64,000 nt of DNA from Alistipes senegalensis JC50 (GCF_025145645.1 NZ_CP102252.1:2418001-2482000); one strand, 5' to 3'; shown: positions 45,695 to 55,034, counted from the stretch's first letter. A program made the numbers and translations. The notes: generated by a model from the letters alone, not told the origin.

Positions 45695-45874
45695 GTAAAG
45701 ACATCAGAGTATGGAATAAGTCCGATCTCTCATTGGTCTTCTAAACCGGGAATTATGTTCTGACCCCATACTCTTTACATCAGAATCCGGATAGTTCGTA
45801 AGGTGTTTGAGCCCGCATTCGCAATGAAGGACCAAGATGTAAGCGATGTCGTTAGAACCAAAAAACGAACGGCC
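45695..45874 (+). ncRNA. Candidate IS110 bridge RNA region
   Basis: IS110-family elements are known to make a structured bridge RNA from their noncoding end, which pairs with donor and target DNA. The noncoding left end here has the expected length and contains several self-complementary stretches, but I could not derive its fold or its target loops by eye. It is therefore a positional prediction. Confidence 0.35.
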
Positions 45875-46843
45875 ATGAGGTACATTGGAATCGACGTGAG
45901 CAAGGCTACATTCGTGGTAGCTTACTCCTCCGACAAAGGCGGGGAGATCCGTACTTTTAACAACACGACCGCTGGTATCAGACAGTTTATCGGGACTCTC
46001 CCCAAAGATGGCAGTATCCACTGTGTTATGGAGGCGACAGGGAACTACAGTGCCTTGCTGCTGTATATGCTCAATGTCGCCGGAATTACTGTCAGCATGG
46101 AGAATCCGCTGAAGGTAAAGAACTTCGCCAAAGCCATGCTCTCTACGATCAAGACCGATAAGAGCGATGCACGACTCATTACCTTGTACGGAGAGAAGAT
46201 GAACCCGCGTCCTTTCAAGGTCCAGGGAGAGGCCATCCTGCGGCTCCGACAGAAAAGAACCGTCATTCGCCAACTTACTAAGCAGATTACCGCCATGTCG
46301 AACCTTCGTGGCTCTCTCGCATGTCTGCCTGTCCCGGACAAAGGTGCAACTCATACCGTAGACGAAACGATCAAGTTCCTTGAAAAGAAGCGTGACAGGC
46401 TTCAGTCGGAACTCACGGATCTTGTCGAAGTCGAGTTCAGCCGGCAACTCGCACTCCTGACAACCATCAAAGGTATAGGCATAACGCTCGCCACGGCGCT
46501 CATCATCACTACCGGAGGATTCACTTACTTCCAGAATGCCAAGCAGGTGTCCCGCTATCTCGGTATCTGTCCCACTTACGAACAATCCGGAACTTCGGTA
46601 AACATCAAAGGGCATATCAACCGAAACGGAGACGCATACACCAGAGGACTTCTCTATATCGCCGCTTGGCCTGCCAGTAGGTTCAATGCCCAATGCAAAG
46701 AGACTTATACGAGGCTCAGGCAAAACGGAAAGTCGGGAAAACTCGCTATGATCGCTGTCGCAAATAAACTCGTCAGGCAGGCTTTTGCTGTTGTTGCGCA
46801 CGATAAAGAATATGTCGACGGATTCGTCTCCAACAGACCTTAG
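45875..46843 (+). CDS. IS110-family transposase (DEDD recombinase)
   Basis: The ATG at 45875 (MRYIGIDVSKATFVVAYSS) gives 322 residues, the usual length; two upstream in-frame starts are less likely. The N-terminal RuvC-like DEDD domain shows GIDVSK (first Asp), EATGNYS (Glu) and KTDKSDARL (Asp residues). The C-terminal transposase_20 domain has LLTTIKGIGITLATALI and the serine-containing YLGICPTYEQSGTSV. It integrates DNA by an RNA-guided mechanism in this family. The gene is intact. Confidence 0.95.
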   Translation: MRYIGIDVSKATFVVAYSSDKGGEIRTFNNTTAGIRQFIGTLPKDGSIHCVMEATGNYSALLLYMLNVAGITVSMENPLKVKNFAKAMLSTIKTDKSDARLITLYGEKMNPRPFKVQGEAILRLRQKRTVIRQLTKQITAMSNLRGSLACLPVPDKGATHTVDETIKFLEKKRDRLQSELTDLVEVEFSRQLALLTTIKGIGITLATALIITTGGFTYFQNAKQVSRYLGICPTYEQSGTSVNIKGHINRNGDAYTRGLLYIAAWPASRFNAQCKETYTRLRQNGKSGKLAMIAVANKLVRQAFAVVAHDKEYVDGFVSNRP

Positions 46844-46909
46844 CAGGAACCATTCTCCGATATTATTACTCTTTTTCCGCATTTTTTAATATAGTTCGTA
46901 ATTAATACA

Positions 46910-47815
46910 AATGAGGCAATAAAGTCCCGTATTGAGGAGGTCAGGTACTGCATAGATATACCTGATACTGAATCTAAAGGATATTGCTATTGTCTAAAAG
47001 TTGATGCTAATGGTAAGTTAAGACTTCAAGATTTAATCGAATATATTGATTCTCGAATAGTTGATTATGCTATCCCAAAAAAGGAGATAGATGAGGCAAG
47101 AAGTGATTTAAATAAAACAGGTTCTACGAGAAAGATAATTCAGTTAAGAAAGAAAGCTGAAAATCTTTTTACTGATTTGAATAAAACTGGAGAAGGTGGT
47201 GAAATTTTATTATATATTCTTACACAGGATATATTGAAACTTCCACAACTGATAAGTAAAATGTCTTTAAAAACATCCACCAAAATGCATTATCAAGGAG
47301 CAGATGGCGTCCATTTTCAGTATAATAGCATAACGGGTAACCTTGAACTATATTGGGCGGAAGCAAAAATGTATCAAGATTTAAATGTGGCAGTAGCAAA
47401 TTGTTTTGATAGTTTAAAGGGGTTTCTACTTGATCCTAAAGGTTGTACTTCAACACAAGAAAGAGACATAGATTTGATTACATCGAATATACACCAAAAT
47501 ATAAACGATGAAGCTATTGAGAATATACTTGTAGGGTATTTTGATAAAGATAAAGAACAATCAAATCATTTAGTTTATAAGGGTGTATGTTTTATTGGAT
47601 TTGATTTTGATAAATACCCAAGTGATACAGATATTACAAAAACTACAGAATACGTAAGGAATGCTATATTGACAGAATATGAGAAATGGCATAATACTAT
47701 AGGTCAAAAGATAAAAGATCATGAAAATCTTGATAAAAAGGAGATTCATGTCTTTTTAATGCCCTTTCCTTCTGTTGACGATTTTAGAAAGTATTATCTT
47801 CAAACAATCAAATAA
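46910..47815 (+). CDS. hamA: Hachiman HamA (DUF1837) nuclease, 5' end lost at the IS110 junction
   Basis: The open frame (from about 46895) lacks any ATG, GTG or TTG before TTG 47177, because the IS110 element abuts its 5' end. The frame reads about 301 residues from NEAIKSRIEEV. It matches DUF1837/HamA, with a GEGGEILLYIL helix, GADGVHFQY and ELYWAEAKMY holding the PD-(D/E)xK-type E, D and E-x-K residues. A start at TTG 47177 would remove about 90 N-terminal residues but keep the catalytic core. The stop codon overlaps the hamB start by one base. HamA is the DNase that HamB controls in the Hachiman anti-phage system. Confidence 0.85.
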   Translation, partial: NEAIKSRIEEVRYCIDIPDTESKGYCYCLKVDANGKLRLQDLIEYIDSRIVDYAIPKKEIDEARSDLNKTGSTRKIIQLRKKAENLFTDLNKTGEGGEILLYILTQDILKLPQLISKMSLKTSTKMHYQGADGVHFQYNSITGNLELYWAEAKMYQDLNVAVANCFDSLKGFLLDPKGCTSTQERDIDLITSNIHQNINDEAIENILVGYFDKDKEQSNHLVYKGVCFIGFDFDKYPSDTDITKTTEYVRNAILTEYEKWHNTIGQKIKDHENLDKKEIHVFLMPFPSVDDFRKYYLQTIK

Positions 47816-50325
47816 TGTTAGCTGAAAAAGTTTATAACTTAGATAGTTTCAAACGTCAATATGAGGCTTTACTTACATTGTCCGTTAGTGATACTATTCC
47901 TAATTTAATGTGGGATAAAGATAAATCAGATTTATTGTCTCAGATAGATTGGAATAACATATTAAGTATAGCATCACTATTTAGTTATTGCGATGAAAGC
48001 AAATATTTGGATGCTGCTCTCCGTATAGCTCAGACTTGTTTAACACAGGAGGCAACTAATGAAAATCAAAAAAATGCCGCTGCATTTGTTCTGGATAATT
48101 TAACAATTAAGCCTGCAATTAAAATTGCATTGGATAAACAGTATCTAAAAAAGAACTTTAGAGATAGCTATCCTTTTACCTTGAAACTCCAACAAAACAA
48201 GTCAGATATTGAACATGCCATAATTGTAAATGATGATATATTCCTTTTGAATAAGTTTCAAAAAGAGGTTTATTCCGCATATAAACATAATGAGACAATA
48301 AGTATATCAGCTCCAACTTCAGCTGGTAAGTCTTACATTCTTTGTACTCTTTTATTAGAAGAATTAACCGAAGGCAATAAAAATATTGTATATGTTGTAC
48401 CCACAAGAGCGTTAATCAGTCAAGTTGAATCTGATTTAAAAGCATTACTGAAACAGTATAATCTAGAGAATCTGACGAATGTGACGACAGTGCCTCCTCA
48501 AGAAGAGATTATAGAAGAAAAATCTAATATTTTTGTTTTTACGCAGGAGCGTCTTCATTGGTTTTTACATGGGAATTCTAATAACAGAATAGATATTCTT
48601 ATTGTCGATGAAGCACATAAAATTGAAGATGGGAATAGAGGAATTTTACTTCAACAGAAGATAGAAGATGTCGTTAAAGCTAATTCTTTTATCAAGGTAT
48701 TTTTTTCTAGTCCTTTTACATCAAATCCAGAGATTCTTCTGGAAAATGTTATCAATAATAGCAGAAAGTGTAAGGTCAATACTCAATTTGTTGCTGTTAA
48801 TCAAAATCTTTTATATGTTTCTCAAGTTCCCAGAAAAATCAGAGAATGGCAAATCCATTTATGTACTGTTGAGAATACTATTTTGTTGGGGAAAATAGTT
48901 ATGACCGATCGTCCTACAACAGAACGACATAAAATAGTTCATACTGCTTATCAAACATCGAATAAAGGTGGATGTCTGATTTATAGTAATGGAGCAGCTG
49001 ATGCTGAAGATACTGCTAGCTTGCTTTACGATTTACTACCAGAACGTCAACCGGATTCCGAAACAACCGAGCTTATTGGATTAGTGCAGAGCACTATTCA
49101 TGCTCAGTATGTTTTGGCTAGAGTTTTATCTAAGGGGATTGCATTTCATTATGGAAATATGCCCTTGCTTATAAGAAATGAAATAGAGAGATTGTTCTCT
49201 ATTGGGAAAATTGAATATTTAGTTTGTACTTCAACTTTATTGGAAGGTGTTAATCTCCCAGCTAAATCTATTATTATAAGAAAACCATCAAGAGGTATAG
49301 GAAATCCGTTGAACCAAAACGATTTTTGGAATTTGGCGGGTAGGGCTGGTAGATTAGGTAAAGAATATAGTGGGAATATATTTTGTATAGAACCATTAAA
49401 ATGGAGCGTCCAGCCAGAACCAAATAAAGCGAAACAAGAGATTAAACGAGCGTTAAATGTTATTGAAAATAAAGGTGAAGAATTATTGGATTATATTCGG
49501 CATCAATCTCCTAGACAAGAGGCTGAAAAACGGCCAGACTTGGAGTTTGCGTTTGGCTATTTTTACATAAGATATGTATTGGAAAAAGAGATAGCGCCTT
49601 CAAATCCATTTTATAATGAATTAATGACTGAATTATACTCAATTCAATCAAAGATCACATTACCAAGCGCTATCATAAAGAAAAATCCAGGTATATCGCC
49701 TTTAGCTCAACAGGAATTATATAATTTCTTTACGGAGCATCTTGATGAGATTGATACATTAATCCCTGTCTATCCCAATGATACTAATGCCTTTGAGGAA
49801 TATAAGAATCTTATTGATATTATAGGTCGCACTATTTCATATTATCCCCAACAATTAAATGCTTCTAGAGCAATATTATTGATTAATTGGATGTCAGGGA
49901 AACCATTGTCATATCTTATTCGCAAAAGTTATGAATCTTATAAAAGAAATCGTTATAATAAGAAACTTCCTGCGGTGATTAGAGAGGTAATGGAAAATGT
50001 GGAAAGTTTTGTTAGATATCAATTTGCCAAAGATTCGAGCTGTTATGTTGATATACTTCGATATGTTCTTGAGATAAACAATAAGCAGGAACTATTGGAA
50101 AGTATTCCTCAATTAAATCTTTGGTTGGAGTTTGGAGTGTCTCAAAAGACACATCTCTCATTATTGGCTTTAGGCTTAAGTCGTAATACCGTTCTTGAAT
50201 TGACAGATCGTACTATATCAACGGAAAAATCGAAAGAAGAGTGCTTGACCTGGTTAAGGTCATTAAATCTTGATGAATTAGAATTATCTCCGATAATCAT
50301 TGATGATATTAAGAAGGTGCTGTAG
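47815..50325 (+). CDS. hamB: Hachiman HamB superfamily 2 helicase
   Basis: This 836-residue helicase has Walker A (SAPTSAGKSYILC), DEAH (ILIVDEAHKIEDG), a motif III-like SSPFTS, helicase C-terminal motifs (TSTLLEGVNLPAKSI) and motif VI (NLAGRAGRLGKEYSGN). It also has an N-terminal extension and a long C-terminal region. This is the HamB pattern, in which the helicase holds the HamA nuclease in check and releases it when it senses phage DNA. The gene is intact, and its start overlaps the hamA stop by one base. It may therefore still be expressed from an IS110-derived or read-through transcript. Confidence 0.92.
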   Translation: MLAEKVYNLDSFKRQYEALLTLSVSDTIPNLMWDKDKSDLLSQIDWNNILSIASLFSYCDESKYLDAALRIAQTCLTQEATNENQKNAAAFVLDNLTIKPAIKIALDKQYLKKNFRDSYPFTLKLQQNKSDIEHAIIVNDDIFLLNKFQKEVYSAYKHNETISISAPTSAGKSYILCTLLLEELTEGNKNIVYVVPTRALISQVESDLKALLKQYNLENLTNVTTVPPQEEIIEEKSNIFVFTQERLHWFLHGNSNNRIDILIVDEAHKIEDGNRGILLQQKIEDVVKANSFIKVFFSSPFTSNPEILLENVINNSRKCKVNTQFVAVNQNLLYVSQVPRKIREWQIHLCTVENTILLGKIVMTDRPTTERHKIVHTAYQTSNKGGCLIYSNGAADAEDTASLLYDLLPERQPDSETTELIGLVQSTIHAQYVLARVLSKGIAFHYGNMPLLIRNEIERLFSIGKIEYLVCTSTLLEGVNLPAKSIIIRKPSRGIGNPLNQNDFWNLAGRAGRLGKEYSGNIFCIEPLKWSVQPEPNKAKQEIKRALNVIENKGEELLDYIRHQSPRQEAEKRPDLEFAFGYFYIRYVLEKEIAPSNPFYNELMTELYSIQSKITLPSAIIKKNPGISPLAQQELYNFFTEHLDEIDTLIPVYPNDTNAFEEYKNLIDIIGRTISYYPQQLNASRAILLINWMSGKPLSYLIRKSYESYKRNRYNKKLPAVIREVMENVESFVRYQFAKDSSCYVDILRYVLEINNKQELLESIPQLNLWLEFGVSQKTHLSLLALGLSRNTVLELTDRTISTEKSKEECLTWLRSLNLDELELSPIIIDDIKKVL

Positions 50326-50397
50326 TATATGGTGATATAAAAATGCGTTACAAATTATCAAAAAACAACTTGTTGTTGTGATGATACAAAAAGAATT

Positions 50398-51420
50398 ATG
50401 GCAAAGAATATAGAAATACGAAATAGTACAGCAGAGTTCCTCATTTTCATGCTTGAAGGCAAAGAAGATGGGATTCAGGTGATGTATAAGTGTGAAACCA
50501 TTTGGGCAACGCAGAAAGCTATATCGCAGCTCTTTGATGTGGGCGTGCCAGCAATCAGTAAGCACCTTAAAAAAATCTTTGAGAGTGGTGAATTGGTTGA
50601 AAACTCAGTTGTTTCCATTTTGGAAACAACTGCTTCAGATGGCAAAAATTATAACACAACCTTCTATAATCTTGATGCCATTATTAGTGTCGGGTATCGA
50701 GTCAATTCTGTTCGTGCCACTCAGTTCCGTCAGTGGTGTACGTTTGTACTCCGGCAGTTTGCCATTCGTGGATATGTGCTTGATCATAAGCGAATGGAGA
50801 ACGGGTCCTTCTTGGGCGTGGATTACTTTGAGCATTTGCTTGCCGAAATAAGGGAGATAAGGCTGAGTGAGCGTCGTTTTTATCAGAAACTCACGGATAT
50901 CTATGCTACGGCAATAGACTATAACAAGGATGCTCCGACAACCCGTCTTTTCTTCAAGAAGGTACAGAACAAAATGCACTATGCTGTGCATGGGCATACC
51001 GCTGCGGAACTGATTGTAGAACGGGCCAATGCAGATAAAGAACACATGGGATTGACCACATGGGAGAATGCTCCGAATGGAAAAATTGTCAAAACTGACG
51101 TGTCTGTAGCAAAGAATTATTTACGAGAAAAAGAATTGGAAGAAATGGGCAGGATAGTCAATGCTTCGCTTGATATGGCAGAAAGTATGGCTATGCGTCA
51201 TATACCTATGACAATGGAAGATTGGGCAAAGCGAATAGATAAATTCATTAATTTATTTGATGGCCCGATATTGCAGGATAGCGGAAAAGTTTCTGCCGAA
51301 TATGCCAAAGAGTTTGCTGAATCAGAGTTTGAAAAATACAGAGTCATTCAAGACCGTCTTTTCCAATCGGACTTTGATAGATTTGAGGATAACAGCCTTC
51401 CTCCATTGGATGTAGAATGA
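50398..51420 (+). CDS. RhuM family protein
   Basis: This 340-residue protein matches the virulence RhuM family. Features are VMYKCETIWATQKAISQLFDV, a helical DNA-binding-like start with FDVGVPAISKHLKKIFESGEL, the YNLDAIISVGYRVNS..QFRQWC block, and a Fic-like or helical C-terminus. RhuM proteins are common beside restriction systems in mobile elements; their biochemical role is unknown. It is 72 bases downstream of hamB and ends the plus-strand cargo. Confidence 0.9.
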   Translation: MAKNIEIRNSTAEFLIFMLEGKEDGIQVMYKCETIWATQKAISQLFDVGVPAISKHLKKIFESGELVENSVVSILETTASDGKNYNTTFYNLDAIISVGYRVNSVRATQFRQWCTFVLRQFAIRGYVLDHKRMENGSFLGVDYFEHLLAEIREIRLSERRFYQKLTDIYATAIDYNKDAPTTRLFFKKVQNKMHYAVHGHTAAELIVERANADKEHMGLTTWENAPNGKIVKTDVSVAKNYLREKELEEMGRIVNASLDMAESMAMRHIPMTMEDWAKRIDKFINLFDGPILQDSGKVSAEYAKEFAESEFEKYRVIQDRLFQSDFDRFEDNSLPPLDVE

Positions 51421-51491
51421 TATGGAGGTGAAAAGCGACGAGTTTCAATCCTGATTTTCAGGTTTAAGGCTCTTCGCTTTGTAGTTATCTG

Positions 51492-52031
51492 CTATTGGGG
51501 CTTGTTCAATACTTTTAAAAGAAGTATCATTGTGGTAATTCCGGCTGCGGCAAGCAGAATAGTCCATAAAACAGCCTTCCAAATCAATACCGAGTGCAAA
51601 ACATCTGTATTAGCCACTATGATGCTGGCGAAAAAAGAAGAGAGGGCAACCAGAATGATAATCAGAATATAGAATACCAAATGCGGTATGAGAACATAGC
51701 TGTCTGCCTGGTGGATTTTCCGTTCAGTTTCATCCCATTTGTCTTGAATTTGGCAAAGGTACTTATCAAGTACAGATTGCCCGAATTTTTCGGCTTGTTC
51801 CTGCATACTTTGGGCAATAGTTAACTTATACTCCTGTAGAAATTTAAGTAAATTTACCAGATTTATACTCATCTCATGCACATTGTCATTCAGGTTGGCA
51901 AGTTCCTTGGCGTTCACATCAAGTAGTTGCTTCTCTTCTTCCAGATATTCATTCTTGGGAGTGTTTTTTATGGATTCCGCTTCATTCATTTCTGCGGAAA
52001 AATCGAATTTCTTTTTCATGCTTGACTTCAT
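51492..52031 (-). CDS. Coiled-coil protein with two C-terminal membrane helices
   Basis: This 179-residue protein has a charged N-terminus, a coiled-coil stretch (about 40-100; EEEKQLLDVNAKELANLNDNV) and two hydrophobic helices (about 116-140 and 150-172). It begins five bases after the relaxase stop on the same strand, so it belongs to the mobilization operon. I do not recognise a named family. It could anchor the relaxosome to the membrane or to a helper coupling protein; that is inference. Confidence 0.65.
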   Translation of the reverse strand: MKSSMKKKFDFSAEMNEAESIKNTPKNEYLEEEKQLLDVNAKELANLNDNVHEMSINLVNLLKFLQEYKLTIAQSMQEQAEKFGQSVLDKYLCQIQDKWDETERKIHQADSYVLIPHLVFYILIIILVALSSFFASIIVANTDVLHSVLIWKAVLWTILLAAAGITTMILLLKVLNKPQ

Positions 52032-52035
52032 AGGC

Positions 52036-53244
52036 TTATCGTTTCAATCCTGTTTTCGGTTTCTTTCCTAATGAACGACTGGCAGCACGGGCACATCTGC
52101 GAGCCCATTGCAAATCGTCTTCGTTTTTGTCTCTCCACGGAAGGTCGCTTTGAGAACCTCCACCACCGCCTCCGGTTGTTATATTCGGCGTTTCGAGCAG
52201 TCCCACAAAAATAGCCATAGCCATATCGGTAAGCTCCTTACAGTTGGAAACGAACCTGTAATCAAACTCGTCATTGAAGTAGTTAAGCACTTTTTCCGGA
52301 ATATAGAACTTGTGCTCCTTGCCTTCATGAGTCAGGGCATAGGGAATCATATCCAAACGGTCTGTGCGATATTGGGTATAGTCAATAGGAGCCACCTTAT
52401 GTCTGTTCGATTGCTGTACGACTTGGGGAGTATTGCTCTTGGTAGTAACAGGCTGGTGGTGTAGCTTCTTCCATGTCGCAGGAAGTTTCGAGATCATTAG
52501 GTTCCTGCCGATTCCCAATTCGGAAGCCTTGTATTTGGTGTTCCCATTCACAAGCGCATAACCATGAAGAATACCTTTCTTATCTTCTCTTTCATGTACT
52601 GTATAGCCTTTCCGTATAAGGGCATTTTTGTACTCTTCCCATGACCATGATTGCATTGATTTCAGCGTATCCATGCAGTCACGATTCACTTGGTGAATAT
52701 TGGAATTCCTGACTTGCGCTGCCGTTGTCCAGCCTCGTTTCTTTGCCACCCGTTCCGCTGCACGTTGCGCGCGAAGATGAATGTTATGGTCGTTGTTGAT
52801 ATTGCTGTTCTCATCCATGCGGCAAACCGCAGCATGAAGGTGGGGAACTTCGCCTTTAGATTCCGTATGAAGCCAAACCGAGTATTTGCTACCAGCCAAA
52901 TTAGTCGGACATGAACGGACTTTCCTGTCCTTGCCGGTAATCACTTGTTTGTCGAATTCCTCAGCGAAATCCTGCCAGAGTTTTTGCCAGTCCTCGATGT
53001 CAAAGAATTGGGTATGTTCAGGCGAAGGACTCAGTTCGATTCTGATAACAGAGTTCTTGATCGGCCGATGTTGGGATAAGGTCAACTGCATGGAGTTCCA
53101 TATCCCCATAGCGTCCGGTTCTGAGTGCAACAGATTGTCCAATACCCGATAAATTTTTTCCGGATGTTTCTTGTGTTGTGATTCGCCGGTAATGTAACGG
53201 AGGTCGTTTATTCCGTGCGATATGGCTTTTGCTTTTGCAATCAT
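52036..53244 (-). CDS. mobA: MobA-type relaxase
   Basis: This 402-residue relaxase has the HUH metal-binding motif in VPHLHAAVCRMDEN, with a conserved His and Glu earlier (LHTESKGE). It also has a typical N-terminal mobilization-nuclease fold (MIAKAKAISHG.., LTLSQHRP). It nicks the origin of transfer and carries the strand into the recipient with help from a conjugative element. A glycine-rich linker precedes a short basic tail. It overlaps mobC by four bases. Confidence 0.92.
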   Translation of the reverse strand: MIAKAKAISHGINDLRYITGESQHKKHPEKIYRVLDNLLHSEPDAMGIWNSMQLTLSQHRPIKNSVIRIELSPSPEHTQFFDIEDWQKLWQDFAEEFDKQVITGKDRKVRSCPTNLAGSKYSVWLHTESKGEVPHLHAAVCRMDENSNINNDHNIHLRAQRAAERVAKKRGWTTAAQVRNSNIHQVNRDCMDTLKSMQSWSWEEYKNALIRKGYTVHEREDKKGILHGYALVNGNTKYKASELGIGRNLMISKLPATWKKLHHQPVTTKSNTPQVVQQSNRHKVAPIDYTQYRTDRLDMIPYALTHEGKEHKFYIPEKVLNYFNDEFDYRFVSNCKELTDMAMAIFVGLLETPNITTGGGGGGSQSDLPWRDKNEDDLQWARRCARAASRSLGKKPKTGLKR

Positions 53245-53660
53245 TCTTCTTCGGATTTAGCGTTAGACGGAATTTTGTTATGCTCTTTTACGGCATTCAG
53301 AAACTGGCAAACGCTTTCGGCTACATTGCCAAGTTCCTTGAGCCAGCCGACCATAAACGGAATCTGATTAAACATTATCATGCGTTGCTTTGTGGACATT
53401 CCGTGAAGTGCGGAGGTGTATTTAACAAGGTCTGACCGACAGTTATCCAAATTTTGCAACAGTGCCGCTTCTTCTTTTGTAAGCCTCGCTTTGGGCTTGA
53501 AGTTATAGGCACACGACAATATGTAATCGCTTACGGTCATACCGCATTGTGCTGCCAGTGATTTTATATGCTCTTTCTGACGGGGAGTAACTTTCGCTCC
53601 GATGAAGACGCATCTTGTTTCGTTAGAGGAACCTAATGAATTTTCAGTATTTTCTTTCAT
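53241..53660 (-). CDS. mobC: MobC-type mobilization protein
   Basis: The start at 53660 (MKENTENSLGSSNETRC) gives 139 residues; the longer upstream frame is not supported. A ribbon-helix-helix-like core (FIGAKVTPRQKEHIKSLAAQCGMTVSDYIL) and a helical C-terminus match MobC/BmgB-type relaxosome proteins that open the origin of transfer for the relaxase. The four-base overlap with mobA indicates translational coupling. Confidence 0.88.
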   Translation of the reverse strand: MKENTENSLGSSNETRCVFIGAKVTPRQKEHIKSLAAQCGMTVSDYILSCAYNFKPKARLTKEEAALLQNLDNCRSDLVKYTSALHGMSTKQRMIMFNQIPFMVGWLKELGNVAESVCQFLNAVKEHNKIPSNAKSEEE

Positions 53661-53962
53661 ATAAATTGTTCTATAATGGTAAATAGGTGCGAGCTTGCGA
53701 GTACCGCATCGGCGAAAGAACTGAGCAGGCAAGAGCGCCAATGTACAACCGGAACGCAGTGAGGTTATACCTTGGCATATCTTGCAATAGTTACCTGTTG
53801 ATACTTCCCTGCAAGCCATGTCGAATGTGGATATGGAATCGGCATTCGGATAGTAAGATATATCTCTAAAAGAGGGGAGAGTATGACTATCTTACATTAT
53901 GTTATCTTGCCTACTTTGCTTTATTCCTATATATACGCCCCGACAATAAAGTAAAGTTGAAC
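53661..53962. other. Candidate origin-of-transfer region
   Basis: This 300-base noncoding gap lies between mobC and the RepA-like gene. The position upstream of mobC is the usual place of oriT in Bacteroides mobilizable elements. It includes GCGAGCTTGCGAGTACCGC, a short hairpin, and the inverted repeat at 53914-53956. A nick site could not be named from the sequence alone. Confidence 0.4.
53914..53956. repeat. Inverted repeat with 10-bp arms, copy 2
   Basis: CTTTGCTTTA (53914-53923) and TAAAGTAAAG (53947-53956) flank a 23-base spacer with TATATA; one mismatch lies in the arms. It is related to the copy at 34521-34565 and has the same orientation. Confidence 0.6.
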
Positions 53963-55032
53963 TCAGTAATGGCATTCGGGATTGATTTTATATTCTTTCC
54001 CCTCTTTTATCACCATCCGCTTGTTGCCGAGGAAGGTGGCTACCTTGACCGCCTTGTTATGACCAAGTTTTACACCTTGCAATCCGTACTCCTCTTTCAA
54101 CCGTTCCAAATAATCACCATAATTATTGATAGTGCCATTCGCAAAAGTGGCATCCAATGCTGCGCGATGTACATTCTCCGGAATTTCTTTGTACGGATCA
54201 AACGGTTCTTTGGTCGGACGCCCTATCTTCTTTTCTCTGGGCAGATAAGGTTCTACCAGTTCAGGCAAACCCTCTTCGTTTATGCGGAAAGCGAAAGGCT
54301 CAAACTCACGGTCACGAATATGCACGGCTTCGACCACACTTATGCTTTTGTCCTCTTTATCCACCTTGACCTGCATGATGGTTTCCGCCTTATTATTGAG
54401 TTTCGTGCCGATGTGACCACGGGCATGTTCATCATTCTTGTTCTGATGCAGGACAGTATGGATGTGTATCTGTCTGTCATCCGTCCACTGCATGAATTTG
54501 GAGATGATATCGGTAGATTCACCGGGAGAATTGATGTCATACAGGAAATCACGAATGCCATCTAGATGACCAATCCCAAATCCGGTATTGTGCCAATGGC
54601 TTGTTCGACTATCGCCAGACGTAGTTTAGGGGAAAACTTGCGTAGAGCCAGCATGAGCAGATTATCCGGCTTCTTGTCTTCAGGCAATTCAGCCAAACGT
54701 AGGATTCGTTTCAATATCTGTTGGCAATGATGTCGTCCTTGCTCCGTGTCTATGTACAGAATATTCCGCTTATTCTCGGGGAAAGTGGATCGATAATGAA
54801 GAACTGTGTTGCCTCTCAATGCCGATGCGACAATAGCTGAGACATTGAACGTTTTCTTACTTTTAGCCTTACCTATGGAAGCACTGAAATTGCCTAATGT
54901 GCCTATAACTGCATCGTCCACCATCAGCACCACAGGTGACTGTTCGTATGCACTTGTCACGCTCACTATTGACTCCTCCACGTAAACTGCCAACTCCTCA
55001 CGTGAAGGAGTCGTATTATCCGCCTTCTCCAT
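53963..55032 (-). pseudogene. RepA-like AAA/RecA-fold ATPase, single-base frameshift
   Basis: The 5' frame (55032-54562) holds the RecA-like start: VVLMVDDAVIGTLGNFSASIGKAKSKKT as a P-loop-type region (key G-KAKSKKT), and LYIDTEQGRHHC. The 3' frame (to 53963) continues with MQWTDDRQIHIHTVLHQNKND, GTKLNNKAETI and PEL..PYLPREKK. The two join if one base is restored near 54561 (GLVI then D-G-I-R-D-F-L). The frame thus breaks inside the strand that carries the Walker B-type acidic residue. Such proteins support replication or mobilization of Bacteroides mobile elements. A real mutation would probably inactivate it. Confidence 0.8.
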
Positions 55033-55034
55033 CG

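Larger units (their letters stand above)
45690..46894 (+). mobile_element. IS110-family insertion sequence
   Basis: The GC-balanced stretch between AT-rich genes holds a single transposase gene with about 180 noncoding bases on its left and about 50 on its right. That is the layout of IS110-type elements with a 5' noncoding RNA region. It lies between hsdR and the 5' end of hamA, in the same direction. Both ends are estimated from composition, because IS110 elements usually lack clear terminal repeats. Confidence 0.75.

Noticed and set aside
54340..54561. A short separate gene inside the RepA-like region
   Set aside because: It is the wrong reading frame of the frameshifted ATPase; the neighbouring frame gives the family-like sequence.
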